Source: Actinomycetes bacterium (GTDB lineage: Bacteria > Actinomycetota > Acidimicrobiia > Acidimicrobiales > Acidimicrobiaceae). Taken from it: 15,386 bases of DNA. Location of the stretch: positions 1 through 15,386 of the forward strand of contig JAKAOC010000005.1 of assembly GCA_021823385.1 (NCBI GenBank), read 5' to 3'. This document shows, piece after piece, positions 1-8,105 of the stretch. The notes below the pieces were generated by a model. It did no database searches. It was not told the DNA's origin and worked only from the letters and a program-made list of their open reading frames with translations. The translations under genes and the position numbers were made by a program. Numbering within the stretch: position 1 is the stretch's first letter; every line of letters starts with the position of its first letter.

Positions 1-944
1 ACATCAAGGGCTCGAAGACGTTCTCACAGGCAAACGTCTTCCCCTCGGTGTGGACCAATGGCGAGGTCAGCGGCGGCCAGCACTACCGGCTTCTCACCGA
101 CGCCAAGGTCTCGGAGGTCTTCTACAACCAGTCCATGTTCGCAGCCGCGGGGATAACCACACCCCCCACGACCTGGGCCGAATTGGCGGCCGATGCAGCA
201 AAGCTCAAGTCGGCCTCGGTGGTGCCGCTCGGCTGGAAGGACTCCTCAGCGCACATCCTTCCCGCAATCCTGAGCAACGGTGGAACCATGCTCAAGGGCT
301 CAAACTCGGTGGGCACCGCGGTTGACTTCAACAGCGCGGCCACCCAGGCAACTTTCCAATATTTTCACGGCCTTTACGCCTCGGGCAATATGGTGTTCGA
401 TCATGGAACCACGCTTCGCCAGGACCTGGCGTCGGGCCACATGGCGATGATCGACGGGACATCCGCCGGCTACCAGAAGGTCATCGAAGCGGTGGCAGGA
501 AAGTTCAAGGTGGGAGCCTTCGTCGAACCCGCCGGAAGCACCGGCCATGCTGCAAACCTGGTCCAAGGGCTCGGCTTCGTGCTTCCCAAGGGTCACACCT
601 CCGCCCAGGACCGGGCTGCGTTCGCCTTCGTGGACTGGTGGTACCAGCCGGCCCAGCAAACCTACTGGTCGGAAAACACCGGCTTTGCTCCGCTGACCAA
701 GGCGGGTGCGGCTGCAATTCCACAGAGCTTCCTCGCCGGTCATCCAGGTCTCGCCGCGTCGGTGGCCGCCATGTCCTCGCCCTATACCTACGGACGGCCG
801 GTCAGTGACAGCTACTCGCAGGTGCAGGCGGTGCTCGATGCCGCATTCCAGCAGGCAGTAACCGGTGGCCAGCCCATAGCGGCGGCTCTGAGCCAGTTGG
901 AAAGCCAGGGCAACTCCTACATGAGCGGCGCGAGCGCCTTGTAG
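1..944 (+). CDS. ABC transporter extracellular solute-binding protein (family 1), 5'-truncated
   Basis: This is the C-terminal part (about 314 residues) of a periplasmic or lipoprotein-type substrate-binding protein of the MalE/UgpB class, which captures a sugar or polyol outside the membrane for an ABC importer. The reading frame is open from base 3, so the true start and signal peptide lie left of the window; the GTG at 48 is only an internal codon. Family features visible are the hinge-region phrase FYNQSMFAAAGITTPPTTWAEL, a GLGFVLPKG strand, and the late segment WWYQPAQQTYWSENTGFAPL, which resembles the UgpB-type 'QAYW...TGYLPV' segment. The substrate cannot be read from the sequence. The stop is followed 33 bases later by a response regulator on the same strand, so it probably shares an mRNA with the two-component genes. 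Permease genes are not in the window and may lie upstream. Family assignment is firm; substrate unknown. Confidence 0.85.
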   Translation, partial: IKGSKTFSQANVFPSVWTNGEVSGGQHYRLLTDAKVSEVFYNQSMFAAAGITTPPTTWAELAADAAKLKSASVVPLGWKDSSAHILPAILSNGGTMLKGSNSVGTAVDFNSAATQATFQYFHGLYASGNMVFDHGTTLRQDLASGHMAMIDGTSAGYQKVIEAVAGKFKVGAFVEPAGSTGHAANLVQGLGFVLPKGHTSAQDRAAFAFVDWWYQPAQQTYWSENTGFAPLTKAGAAAIPQSFLAGHPGLAASVAAMSSPYTYGRPVSDSYSQVQAVLDAAFQQAVTGGQPIAAALSQLESQGNSYMSGASAL

Positions 945-963
945 AAGATGACAGCCGTGCACC

Positions 964-969
964 AAGGAG
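964..969 (+). promoter_or_regulatory. Ribosome binding site deciding the response-regulator start
   Basis: AAGGAG lies 8 bases before the ATG at 978. The earlier in-frame ATG at 948 has no such motif and sits only 3 bases after the solute-binding protein stop, so 978 is the better start. Confidence 0.6.
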
Positions 970-977
970 CAGCCGCG

Positions 978-1724
978 ATGACAGATTCGCCGCCGGGAGG
1001 CATGCTGGCTCGGATTCTCCTCGTCGAGGACGACGCCGAGCTGGCTCTCGCTATCGCCACTGGACTCAGCAGCGAGTTCTACCAGGTGATTATTGCCAAC
1101 GACGGCGAATCCGCACTTGAGATCTTGCGTACCCAGCGCTTCGATCTGATGCTGCTTGATCTGATGCTTCCGGGAATCACCGGGCTCGAGGTGTGCAGGC
1201 TGGCGCTCGAGGAGATCAGCACCTTGACGGTGATGGTCATCACCGCCTTGAGCACGGTGAACGATACCGTCCAGGGATTGGAGGCGGGTGCGGATGACTA
1301 CCTCGTCAAACCCTTCGGGGTTGCCGAGCTCCGTGCCCGCATCCGTGCCGTGCTCCGCCGAGGCGCCCGAGCCGACGAGCTTCACGCCGGCGCGGGCGGC
1401 GGTGTGGGCGAGGTCGTCGGAGTCGGGCAACTGATATTTTCAGTTTCCGCGGATGGTGTCAGGTGCGGCGGCCGCTACATCCGCCTGCGACCACGCGAGG
1501 AGGAGTTGCTCCGCCTGTTTCTCAAACGTCCGGGGGTCGTACTCACCAGAGCCACGATCGAGCGCCTGCTGATCGGCGCACAAGGCGTCCTCTCACGAGC
1601 GACGGTCGACTGGCACGTCTTCCAGCTCCGCCATCGGCTGGAAGCCGAGCTGGGAACCGACCTTATAGAGAACGTGCACGGCGTGGGGTGGAGGCTGCCG
1701 CCGGGAACGTCGAATCCGCGATGA
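978..1724 (+). CDS. OmpR/PhoB-family response regulator
   Basis: Cytoplasmic two-component transcription factor of 248 residues from the ATG at 978 (258 if the ATG at 948 is used). The receiver domain (about residues 11-125) has the acidic pocket E17-D18-D19, the phosphoacceptor D61 in LLDLMLPG, the switch T89 and the conserved K111 in VKPF. A glycine-rich linker (about 135-150) leads to a winged-helix DNA-binding domain (about 155-242), with the typical ending LIENVHGVGWRLP. All catalytic receiver residues are present, so it should be phosphorylatable. Its stop overlaps the start of the kinase gene (ATGA at 1721-1724), the usual arrangement of a cognate pair. Targets are not identifiable; the nearest candidates are its own operon, including the solute-binding protein and the ETF. 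Family assignment is very secure. Confidence 0.95.
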   Translation: MTDSPPGGMLARILLVEDDAELALAIATGLSSEFYQVIIANDGESALEILRTQRFDLMLLDLMLPGITGLEVCRLALEEISTLTVMVITALSTVNDTVQGLEAGADDYLVKPFGVAELRARIRAVLRRGARADELHAGAGGGVGEVVGVGQLIFSVSADGVRCGGRYIRLRPREEELLRLFLKRPGVVLTRATIERLLIGAQGVLSRATVDWHVFQLRHRLEAELGTDLIENVHGVGWRLPPGTSNPR

Positions 1725-3247
1725 CAATGCGCCTTCGAATAGCGATGTCGATGGGTTTGCTGACCACGTTGCTCGTAGTCGCGGCCGGGATCGGCTTTCA
1801 CGCCTACGTCGGGATAGCCACCAAGGCGACTTTGGAACGGACCCTTCACTCGCGGATGCAGCGGCTCCAGGCCGCCCTCAGCCAGGGTTTGGTGCCGCTC
1901 GCACCTCCCACCGCGCCTACGCAGCCGGCTGTCGACCAGTCGATCGTCCAGGTGGTGTCCAAGAGCGGACAGCTCCTCTACACCACCAGCACCGCAGGGA
2001 CTTCCCCGCTCCTGCCGCAGGCGACCTTGGCCAACCTTGAAGGCACCCTCTACCAGCAAACCCAGCGGGTCCGGACGCGAAATCCCGTCCTCGTGCTTGC
2101 CGAGCCCGATGCGTCCTCGAAGGGGGCGATAATACTCGTCGGCGCCTCCACGGACCAGATCCGCGATTCTTTGGCACTCGTGGATCAGCTGCTGTGGGGT
2201 GGGGGCCTGCTTGCCGTCGTGCTCGCCGCATTGGGGGCCGGCCTCGCCGCCTCCGTCGTGCTCCGGCCGGTCGAGAGGATGCGCCGCCAGGCGGCAATGC
2301 TTAGCCTCGGCGATTCAGAGGCCAAGCTGGCCGATCCAGGAACACGAGACGAACTGGCCAAGCTGGCCACGACCTTGAACGACTTTCTAGGCCGTCTTCA
2401 CGAGGCAACCGCACAACAGCGGCGCTTCATCTCCGCGGCCAGCCACGAGTTGCGCACCCCGCTTGCCGGAATGCTGGCCGAACTCGAGACCAGGTCTCCG
2501 GCGGTCGCTGATCAGGACGAAGCCCTCTTGCAACGCCTGGACCGCAGGGTCGCACACCTCGTCTCGCTAGCCGAAGGGCTGCTCCGCATTGCCGAAGGTC
2601 ATCGAGACGAACTTGCCCTCGATCTTGCCCCCACCGACCTTGAGACAGTGATCTCCGGCTCCCTGGTTGCTCTTTCCACCTTGGCGGCGGCACGGGGAGT
2701 GGCACTCGTTCTCGACGCCACCATCGTGCCCACGCTTTGGCTCGACCGCGTACGCATAACCGAGGTGGTCGAAAACCTGGTGGTGAACGCGATTCACCAC
2801 GCGCCCGCCGGCAGCGCGATCGAGGTGGGGCTGTGCGCCGAAGGCGCATCGGCCGTGATCTCGGTCCGAGACCACGGCGTCGGCATACCCGAGTCACTGC
2901 TCCCGAGAATTTTCGAGCCCTTCGCACGCGGACCCCAAGAGCGTGGCCGCACGCCGCAAAGCTCCGGTCTCGGCCTGAGCCTCGTGCTCCTGATCGTCGT
3001 CGCTCACCAGGGATCGGTAAGCGTTTCGAACCATCCCGAAGGCGGGGCGTTGGCCGTAGTGCGGCTGCCGCTCAGTGAGGACCGCCGGGACAACCCGTCC
3101 CCAGGTGGACAAAGCAGCGACACCGCCGGGGAGGCGGCGCAGAGTCTCGGTCCCGGCCGACTTTCGGTCCCGGTCGACCCGGCCACAATGGCACATCCGG
3201 ATAGCTCCCGTAACCCGGGCGGCCTGATCACCCAACCCCAAAAATGA
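1721..3247 (+). CDS. Two-component sensor histidine kinase (HAMP-HisKA-HATPase)
   Basis: Membrane sensor kinase of about 508 residues. The frame is open from 1463, but the regulator ends at 1724 and the ATG at 1721 overlaps that stop (ATGA), so 1721 is chosen; the ATG at 1727 is possible too. Order: TM1 (about 8-31), an extracytoplasmic sensor region of about 125 residues, TM2 (about 157-180), a HAMP linker, and HisKA with phosphoacceptor H242 in ASHELRTPL. The HATPase domain has N-box N356 (NLVVNAIHHA), G1 D384 (DHGVGIP), an F-box (IFEPFARG) and G2 (SSGLGLSLV). All motifs are intact. A tail of about 60 residues rich in Pro, Gly and Ser follows the ATPase domain and has no recognisable fold. 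The 3' end overlaps or abuts the ETF gene, suggesting one operon. The signal sensed is unknown; the adjacent solute-binding protein is one possible source of input, by inference only. Confidence 0.95.
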   Translation: MTMRLRIAMSMGLLTTLLVVAAGIGFHAYVGIATKATLERTLHSRMQRLQAALSQGLVPLAPPTAPTQPAVDQSIVQVVSKSGQLLYTTSTAGTSPLLPQATLANLEGTLYQQTQRVRTRNPVLVLAEPDASSKGAIILVGASTDQIRDSLALVDQLLWGGGLLAVVLAALGAGLAASVVLRPVERMRRQAAMLSLGDSEAKLADPGTRDELAKLATTLNDFLGRLHEATAQQRRFISAASHELRTPLAGMLAELETRSPAVADQDEALLQRLDRRVAHLVSLAEGLLRIAEGHRDELALDLAPTDLETVISGSLVALSTLAAARGVALVLDATIVPTLWLDRVRITEVVENLVVNAIHHAPAGSAIEVGLCAEGASAVISVRDHGVGIPESLLPRIFEPFARGPQERGRTPQSSGLGLSLVLLIVVAHQGSVSVSNHPEGGALAVVRLPLSEDRRDNPSPGGQSSDTAGEAAQSLGPGRLSVPVDPATMAHPDSSRNPGGLITQPQK

Positions 3248-3261
3248 GAGAGAAGGCAGGA

Positions 3262-5064
3262 ATGCGAGTCGCGGTCCTCGTCAAGGCGATCCCAAACATC
3301 GAAGAACTCACCCTGGAAGAGAACGGCCATCTCAAGCGAGACGGCATCGCCCTGGAAATCAACCCCTACTGCCGGCGCGCGTTGGCCAAGGGGATCGAAA
3401 TCGCTGAGCAAAGCGGCGGCGAGTGCGTCGCCATAACGATGGGACCACCGGCCTCCATCGCCGTCGCCCGCGAGGCCGTCGCCGTGGGAGCCGATCGGGC
3501 AATTGTGCTCAGCGACCCCTCGCTGCGCGGCTCCGACCTGCTGGCGACAGCCCGGGCGTTGGCCGGAGCGATAGCCCACGCCGGCGAATTCGACCTCGTC
3601 CTTTGTGGCAAGGCATCGGCGGATGCGGAAACCGCGGTGTTGCCGGCTCAGGTTGCCGAGCTGCTCGGGGTTGGATTCATCGCGGCCGCAAGCGCCATAG
3701 AGATAACGGGAGACCACCTCTCCGTCGAGGCGGAGACCGATGACGGCTGGATCGAAGCCCGCGCGGCACTGCCCATGGTGCTCTCGTGTGCGGAACGGCT
3801 CTGCTCACCGCGCCGCGCCGATCACGAAACACTGGCTGCGGTAGCCGCGGAAAGAATCGAGCTTATCGACGCGGCGGCACTTCCTCCGGGGACCTACGGG
3901 CTGGAGGGAAGCCCGACCCGAGTCGGGCGCGTGCGCCATCACCACACCGACAGGTCGGGCGAGAAATTCGACGGGCCCGTCCCGGAATGGGCGTCCCGCG
4001 TGGCGGCGCTCATCGCGGCCGACGAGTCCGACCCCGCAACCGTTCCTTTGCCCGAGCGCCAAGCGTCCGCTTCGGCGGTCCGAAACGTGCTGGTAGTGGC
4101 CGCGCCAAGAATGGAATGGCTGACCGTGGAGATGTTGGGAACAGCGGCGCTCTTCGCCCACGCCACCTCCGCGAGGGTCATCCTCGCCACCGGCGCCGCC
4201 GCCACGGAATTCGATCCCTCGAGGCACGGCGCGGACGCACTGCTCCGCGTGGACCACCTGACCGAGCCTGATCAGTTGGCAGCCGCCCTTGCAGGCTGGG
4301 CGGGTGCCGCCCGTCCCCAGGCCATCCTGCTCCCCTCCACCACCTGGGGGCGTGAGATGGGCGGCCGCCTCTCCGCGAGGCTGGGCTGCGCTCTGGTCTC
4401 AGATGTCGCTCTTGTCGAGGTGAGCGAGGGGCTCCCCGCCTATTGGAAGCCGGCACTCAACTACTCGGAGCTGGTCGAGATCGACGCTCTCACCGAGACC
4501 GCGGTCATAACCCTCCGGCCGGGAACCGGCCCGCAGACGATGCTGCGCGAGCCTTCTCTTTTGCCCGAACAGCAGTTGATCCAAGGTTCGGAACCATCGC
4601 TCGTCACGACCACCGTTCGCGTGATCAACGACGATCTCGAGCCGTTGACGAAAGCTGGAATCGTTATTGGGGTGGGGCTTGGCGTCCAACCCGAGGAGAT
4701 CCCTCGCATCGAAGCGTTCGCAGAGCTGATCGGCGCAGAGGTTGTGGCGACGCGCAAGGTGACAGACCGCCATTGGATGCCCCGCTCGAGGCAGGTCGGG
4801 GCAACCGGCAGGTTCATCGCTCCGCGCGTCTATCTGGCCATCGGTATCTCCGGGAGGCCGATGCACATGGTGGGAGTGCGCGCGGCGCGGCAAGTACTAG
4901 CCATCAACAACGACGAGGCGGCCCCGATTTTCGCGGAGGCCGATCTGGGGCTGGTCGCGAAATGGCAAGATGCGATACCGGTCCTTGAAGTGGCGCTCCA
5001 AGAGATCGGGATTGGCCCTATAGATGATCGCTTCGAGGCGGGCGCCGATGAGAGCATCGCCTGA
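3262..5064 (+). CDS. etfBA: Electron transfer flavoprotein, fused beta-alpha subunits (EtfB-EtfA)
   Basis: A single 600-residue polypeptide carrying both ETF subunits, which normally are separate proteins of about 260 and 320 residues. Residues 1-250 are EtfB-like: the start MRVAVLVKAIPN, AREAVAVGADRAIVLSD, the nucleotide-binding CGKASADAETAVLPAQVAELLG-type segment from C115, and the GLEGSPTRV stretch. From about residue 275 it is EtfA-like (VLVVAAPRMEW...), ending in the FAD domain: R in VVATRKVTD, SRQVGATGR (around 510-516), YLAIGISGRPMHMVG (around 524-538) and AINNDEAAPIF. No stop or frameshift interrupts the junction. ETFs accept electrons from flavin dehydrogenases and pass them to a quinone oxidoreductase. 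ATG 3262 is chosen because it matches the EtfB N-terminus and has GAAGG upstream; the in-frame ATG at 3244 overlaps the kinase stop. No FixC/FixX or dehydrogenase gene is adjacent, so the electron donor is unknown. Confidence 0.92.
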   Translation: MRVAVLVKAIPNIEELTLEENGHLKRDGIALEINPYCRRALAKGIEIAEQSGGECVAITMGPPASIAVAREAVAVGADRAIVLSDPSLRGSDLLATARALAGAIAHAGEFDLVLCGKASADAETAVLPAQVAELLGVGFIAAASAIEITGDHLSVEAETDDGWIEARAALPMVLSCAERLCSPRRADHETLAAVAAERIELIDAAALPPGTYGLEGSPTRVGRVRHHHTDRSGEKFDGPVPEWASRVAALIAADESDPATVPLPERQASASAVRNVLVVAAPRMEWLTVEMLGTAALFAHATSARVILATGAAATEFDPSRHGADALLRVDHLTEPDQLAAALAGWAGAARPQAILLPSTTWGREMGGRLSARLGCALVSDVALVEVSEGLPAYWKPALNYSELVEIDALTETAVITLRPGTGPQTMLREPSLLPEQQLIQGSEPSLVTTTVRVINDDLEPLTKAGIVIGVGLGVQPEEIPRIEAFAELIGAEVVATRKVTDRHWMPRSRQVGATGRFIAPRVYLAIGISGRPMHMVGVRAARQVLAINNDEAAPIFAEADLGLVAKWQDAIPVLEVALQEIGIGPIDDRFEAGADESIA

Positions 5065-5227
5065 TGCGCGAAGGAAAACGACCCGCCCCCTTTGCTCCCC
5101 TCGTTAACCCATCTAGGTAGCGGGGCCAATGGGTCTTTCGCGGACTCGGCCACCCCGGTGCCGACCCATGGCCACAGGGACAAGCTCCTGGCGGAGGTCA
5201 TCTTCGCCGACGTGGCCGAAATAGCTT

Positions 5228-5265
5228 CATCGGCCCCCGGCACCCAGGCTGGCCGGGAGCCGATG
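5228..5265. terminator. GC-rich hairpin between convergent genes, candidate bidirectional terminator
   Basis: Bases 5228-5241 can pair with 5252-5265, giving 13 of 14 base pairs with one C/A mismatch (5235/5258) and a 10-base loop. It sits 164 bases after the ETF stop and 44 bases beyond the stop of the opposing glycosyltransferase. There is no T-run on either side, so it is not a classical intrinsic terminator. The rest of 5065-5308 holds a weaker hairpin (5146-5164) and no convincing gene. Confidence 0.4.
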
Positions 5266-5308
5266 CAAGGGTTCCGCACGGGCGGTGCCATCAAGGACCG
5301 TTCCGGGT

Positions 5309-6805
5309 TCAAGAACGGCGCCGATAAAGCGTTGCGCCGAGGCCAGGCCGCCAGCGCGAGCCAAACCGGCTGCGAAGCAGCGCCTCCGCCTTCGGGCCAA
5401 CTCCCCCGTTTATGGTGGAGAGAAGCACCACCTTTGACTTGTCCACCCATCGGAGCAGTACCGCCTGAAAAGCGGCGCTCGTCGCGTCGGCACGCACTCC
5501 CGAGGTGCCATGCACCAGCACCCTCTCGGTGCCCAGCCAATCAGCCACATGCGGGCACCCGGGCCTGGCCCCGGTGAAGGAGTTGGCAAGGATCAGCACT
5601 GCCGGCTGATCGGAGACCGCGCAAGCGGTCGCCCCCGGAACCAGCGGCACGGGCGAGGGACGGACCCCGGATATCGGTGGCGACGCCATGGCCTGCACAT
5701 CGCCGACAAGCGCCAGTGCGGCCAGAATCGCCAATGCGGGCACCAGGGGCCGTGCCGCCAGAGGGCTGGGAAGCTCGGCGGTCCCGAGTGCCAGGCCCAA
5801 GAACGGCGCGAAAAACGCGCCGTAGTGGTAGTAGAACTCGGGGGCTGCCAAAAGCGCCAAGCCGACCACGAGTGCGCTCCATCGCGAGATCAGGGCGAGT
5901 TCCGAGGCTTTCCGTGCTTGCCCCTCGTGCGCTCCCCTGCGCCAAAGGATGAGCGCCGCCGCGACCGCCGCCACCACCACTGCCGTCACAAGCACTGCAT
6001 CGCCGCGGGACAGCCGGGCAAGAAACGCGAGACCGCTTAGGTTGCCCAGTCGCCCGGCAAAGCTCTCGCCTGAGAAGCCTCGCTGCGCCTGAGCAAACAG
6101 GACCTGGTGAAACGCGCCCACCGGGTCGGCGGCGACAAACGGTGCCACCGCCAGGATGAAAGCGGCACCGGTGGCAAGCGCGAAACGGTACGCCCGGCGC
6201 CTATCGGCCGAAAAGAGCACCACCAAGACGACGACCGCGGGGAAGATGGCCCAGACTTTGGTCGCGCCGGCAAGTCCGAAGCAGATACCGGCCAGAATTT
6301 CCCCGCTGGCAATGCCCGGCCTGCGGCGGCGGCTCAGCGCAAGCAGCCCGAGCAGGCACCAAAGGACCAGGTAAGGCTCTATCAGGATGGTTTGTGATGC
6401 CTGCAGGAAGCCGATGCTGAGGCCGGTGACCGCCATTGCAAGCGCCACGCGCGCGGCACGTCGCCCCCGCATGAGCGCTCCCACCAGGACGACGTCTAGA
6501 ACCGTGATCAAATCCGTGAACCATCGCGCCAACTCGAAACCAAGGCGTTGCGAGGTATGCATCGCCGTGACAGCAAAAGGAAGCAGCCAGACGGTGATCA
6601 GTGGAGGTTGGAGGAAGTCAAAAGCGCGGTAAGGAAGGATCCCGCGGGCTACCTCGAGGGCTGCTGCAAAGTAGACGCCGTCGTCGTACTCCACAACCCG
6701 GCCTACATGGCCCCTCCATAGGGCCTGGAGTATTAGTAGCGCCGCTGCCAGAACGACCGGGGCAACCCAGGCGAGAATACGCTCTCTTCGTCCGAATTGG
6801 ATCAT
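5309..6805 (-). CDS. GT-C/GT39-like polytopic membrane glycosyltransferase
   Basis: Integral membrane protein of about 498 residues, with at least eight hydrophobic segments spread over residues 10-390 and a mostly soluble C-terminal region of about 100 residues. After TM1 (10-30) comes an acidic loop motif, EYDDGVYF with D41-D42, then ARGILPYRAFDFLQPPL. This is the typical first loop of GT-C enzymes of the PMT/ArnT/GT39 type, where an Asp acts in transfer of a sugar from a polyprenyl-phosphate donor on the outer membrane face. Acceptor and donor are unknown. The frame is open up to a GTG at 6856 that lacks a ribosome site and would add an Arg-rich 17-residue tail; ATG 6805 is preferred but not certain. 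It runs in the same direction as the iol operon but is separated from it by about 250 bases and is probably independent. Fold class is fairly sure; exact family moderate. Confidence 0.75.
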   Translation of the reverse strand: MIQFGRRERILAWVAPVVLAAALLILQALWRGHVGRVVEYDDGVYFAAALEVARGILPYRAFDFLQPPLITVWLLPFAVTAMHTSQRLGFELARWFTDLITVLDVVLVGALMRGRRAARVALAMAVTGLSIGFLQASQTILIEPYLVLWCLLGLLALSRRRRPGIASGEILAGICFGLAGATKVWAIFPAVVVLVVLFSADRRRAYRFALATGAAFILAVAPFVAADPVGAFHQVLFAQAQRGFSGESFAGRLGNLSGLAFLARLSRGDAVLVTAVVVAAVAAALILWRRGAHEGQARKASELALISRWSALVVGLALLAAPEFYYHYGAFFAPFLGLALGTAELPSPLAARPLVPALAILAALALVGDVQAMASPPISGVRPSPVPLVPGATACAVSDQPAVLILANSFTGARPGCPHVADWLGTERVLVHGTSGVRADATSAAFQAVLLRWVDKSKVVLLSTINGGVGPKAEALLRSRFGSRWRPGLGATLYRRRS

Positions 6806-7023
6806 TCCGCCCAAACGGCTCGCTCTGTTCCGCTGTGCGTCACATTGTCTTTTCACGTTCGTCGAACAATAGCGTGAATAGGACAGGACCTGCTACCGGG
6901 AGTTCCCCGAGGCAATGTCCACTTGCTCCAGCGCCCCTTCGGACCAGAGATCCGCAGCTTCAATGGTCCCGGCGAGGGCGACGCCGTCACGCACCTGGCA
7001 GCCGCGACGTCCTGGACGTGCCG

Positions 7024-7046
7024 CCGGGCATGATATGTACGCCCGG
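7024..7046 (-). terminator. Hairpin just downstream of iolG, weak terminator candidate
   Basis: CCGGGC (7024-7029) pairs with GCCCGG (7041-7046) around an 11-base loop, 12 bases past the iolG stop on the minus strand. A second small inverted repeat, ACGTC/GACGT, lies at 7007-7019. Neither is followed by a T-run, so the role as operon terminator is only positional inference. The rest of 6857-7023 shows no convincing gene. Confidence 0.25.
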
Positions 7047-7058
7047 AACCAGGCTTTC

Positions 7059-8105
7059 CTAGAGTATCTCGCTCATTGAAACGGGACGGTGCTCTCGCAT
7101 GGAACGCGTGGCTGCGATGGCTATTGCTAGCGGGAATCTGGCATCTTCCGGGCCCGCCGGACTTTCCTTGCCCCCCAGAACAAAGGCGGCAAATCCGCGC
7201 CATTCGTTCACATAGGAGTCGTAATACCGGTCAATAAATCGCTTGGGCAACGGAGGTCCCGTTAGGCCACTCTCGCTCCGCATCGTGGCGAAAGTAAGGG
7301 GAAAGTTGTCTAGTGACGCCATCCCCTTCGAGCCGAACACCTCAACTCTTTGATCGAAGCCGTAGAGCGACTTTCTGCTGTTGTCAATAACGGTATAACA
7401 ACCGTCTTCGTGCACGAGAGTAGTTACCGCAGTGTCAACGTCTCCGAAAGTGGCAAACTCTGGTTCAATGCGCACCACACCGTGGGCATATACTTCGCGG
7501 ACTTCACTACGCGCGAGGAATCTGGCCATGTCGAAGTCATGGATGGCCATGTCCAGAAAGATCCCACCTGAACCGCGCGCATAAGCAACCGGCGGAGGAG
7601 CGGGGTCGCGACTTGAAATGCGAATAATGTGTGGCTCCCCGACGTCCCCCCGGTCGAGTGCCTCTCGCACAGCAAGGTGATGCGGGTCGAATCGACGGTT
7701 AAACCCCACCATGAACGGCACGCCGGCGGCCTCCACGGCGGCAAGGGCGCGATCCACTTCCACCAGCTCGAGCGACAGGGGCTTCTCGCAGAAAATCGCC
7801 TTGCCAGCTTTGGCCGCTTCGACCATGTATGCGACGTGAGTCTCGGTCGACGAACAGATCGCGACGGCATCAACGTCCTCACGCTGGATCAAGACATGCG
7901 GTTCCAGGTTCGGAACAGCCAATTCGGACCCAAGATCGGCCGCTGCACTGCTTGAACCTCCTGCAACTGCAGCCAGCGAAATTCCGGGAATGTCCCTGGC
8001 AAGGATGCGCGCGTGCATCGCACCGATCCGCCCAGCGCCGATCAAGCCAATGCGGAGTCCATCAAACCCACTGTGGTTCTTCAACTTATTCAGCCACCAA
8101 TCCAT
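7059..8105 (-). CDS. iolG: Inositol 2-dehydrogenase (Gfo/Idh/MocA family)
   Basis: Cytoplasmic NAD-dependent enzyme of 348 residues that oxidises myo-inositol to 2-keto-myo-inositol (scyllo-inosose), the entry step of inositol catabolism. The N-terminal Rossmann fold carries GLIGAGRIGAMHARIL (about 20-35). The catalytic Lys is K108 in FCEKP, and the Asp/His pair D185 and H189 lies in FLDMAIHDFDMARFL, matching the K97/D172/H176 set known in Bacillus inositol dehydrogenase. The stretch GFNRRFDP...ISSRDPAPPPVAY with SGGIFLDM is highly typical of IolG rather than of other family members. ATG 8105 overlaps the end of iolD by 16 bases and has AAGG 7 bases upstream; a TTG at 8084 is an alternative that would remove 7 residues. 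It is the last gene of the minus-strand iol operon. Assignment is strong, though scyllo- or chiro-inositol may also be accepted. Confidence 0.93.
   Translation of the reverse strand: MDWWLNKLKNHSGFDGLRIGLIGAGRIGAMHARILARDIPGISLAAVAGGSSSAAADLGSELAVPNLEPHVLIQREDVDAVAICSSTETHVAYMVEAAKAGKAIFCEKPLSLELVEVDRALAAVEAAGVPFMVGFNRRFDPHHLAVREALDRGDVGEPHIIRISSRDPAPPPVAYARGSGGIFLDMAIHDFDMARFLARSEVREVYAHGVVRIEPEFATFGDVDTAVTTLVHEDGCYTVIDNSRKSLYGFDQRVEVFGSKGMASLDNFPLTFATMRSESGLTGPPLPKRFIDRYYDSYVNEWRGFAAFVLGGKESPAGPEDARFPLAIAIAATRSMREHRPVSMSEIL

Noticed and set aside
300..1430. A 376-codon open frame on the minus strand.
   Set aside because: It lies antisense across the solute-binding protein and response regulator, which have clear family motifs; its own translation has no recognisable motif and is typical of GC-rich antisense shadow frames.
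5092..5577. A 161-codon plus-strand frame covering the convergent intergenic region.
   Set aside because: No ribosome site, no recognised motif, and more than half of it is antisense to the glycosyltransferase; a gene remnant cannot be excluded but is not supported.
6857..6867. GTTCGTCGAAC next to the GTG at 6856, considered as a LexA-type box.
   Set aside because: Half-site spacing does not fit the actinobacterial SOS box, and the neighbouring GTG is not the preferred start.
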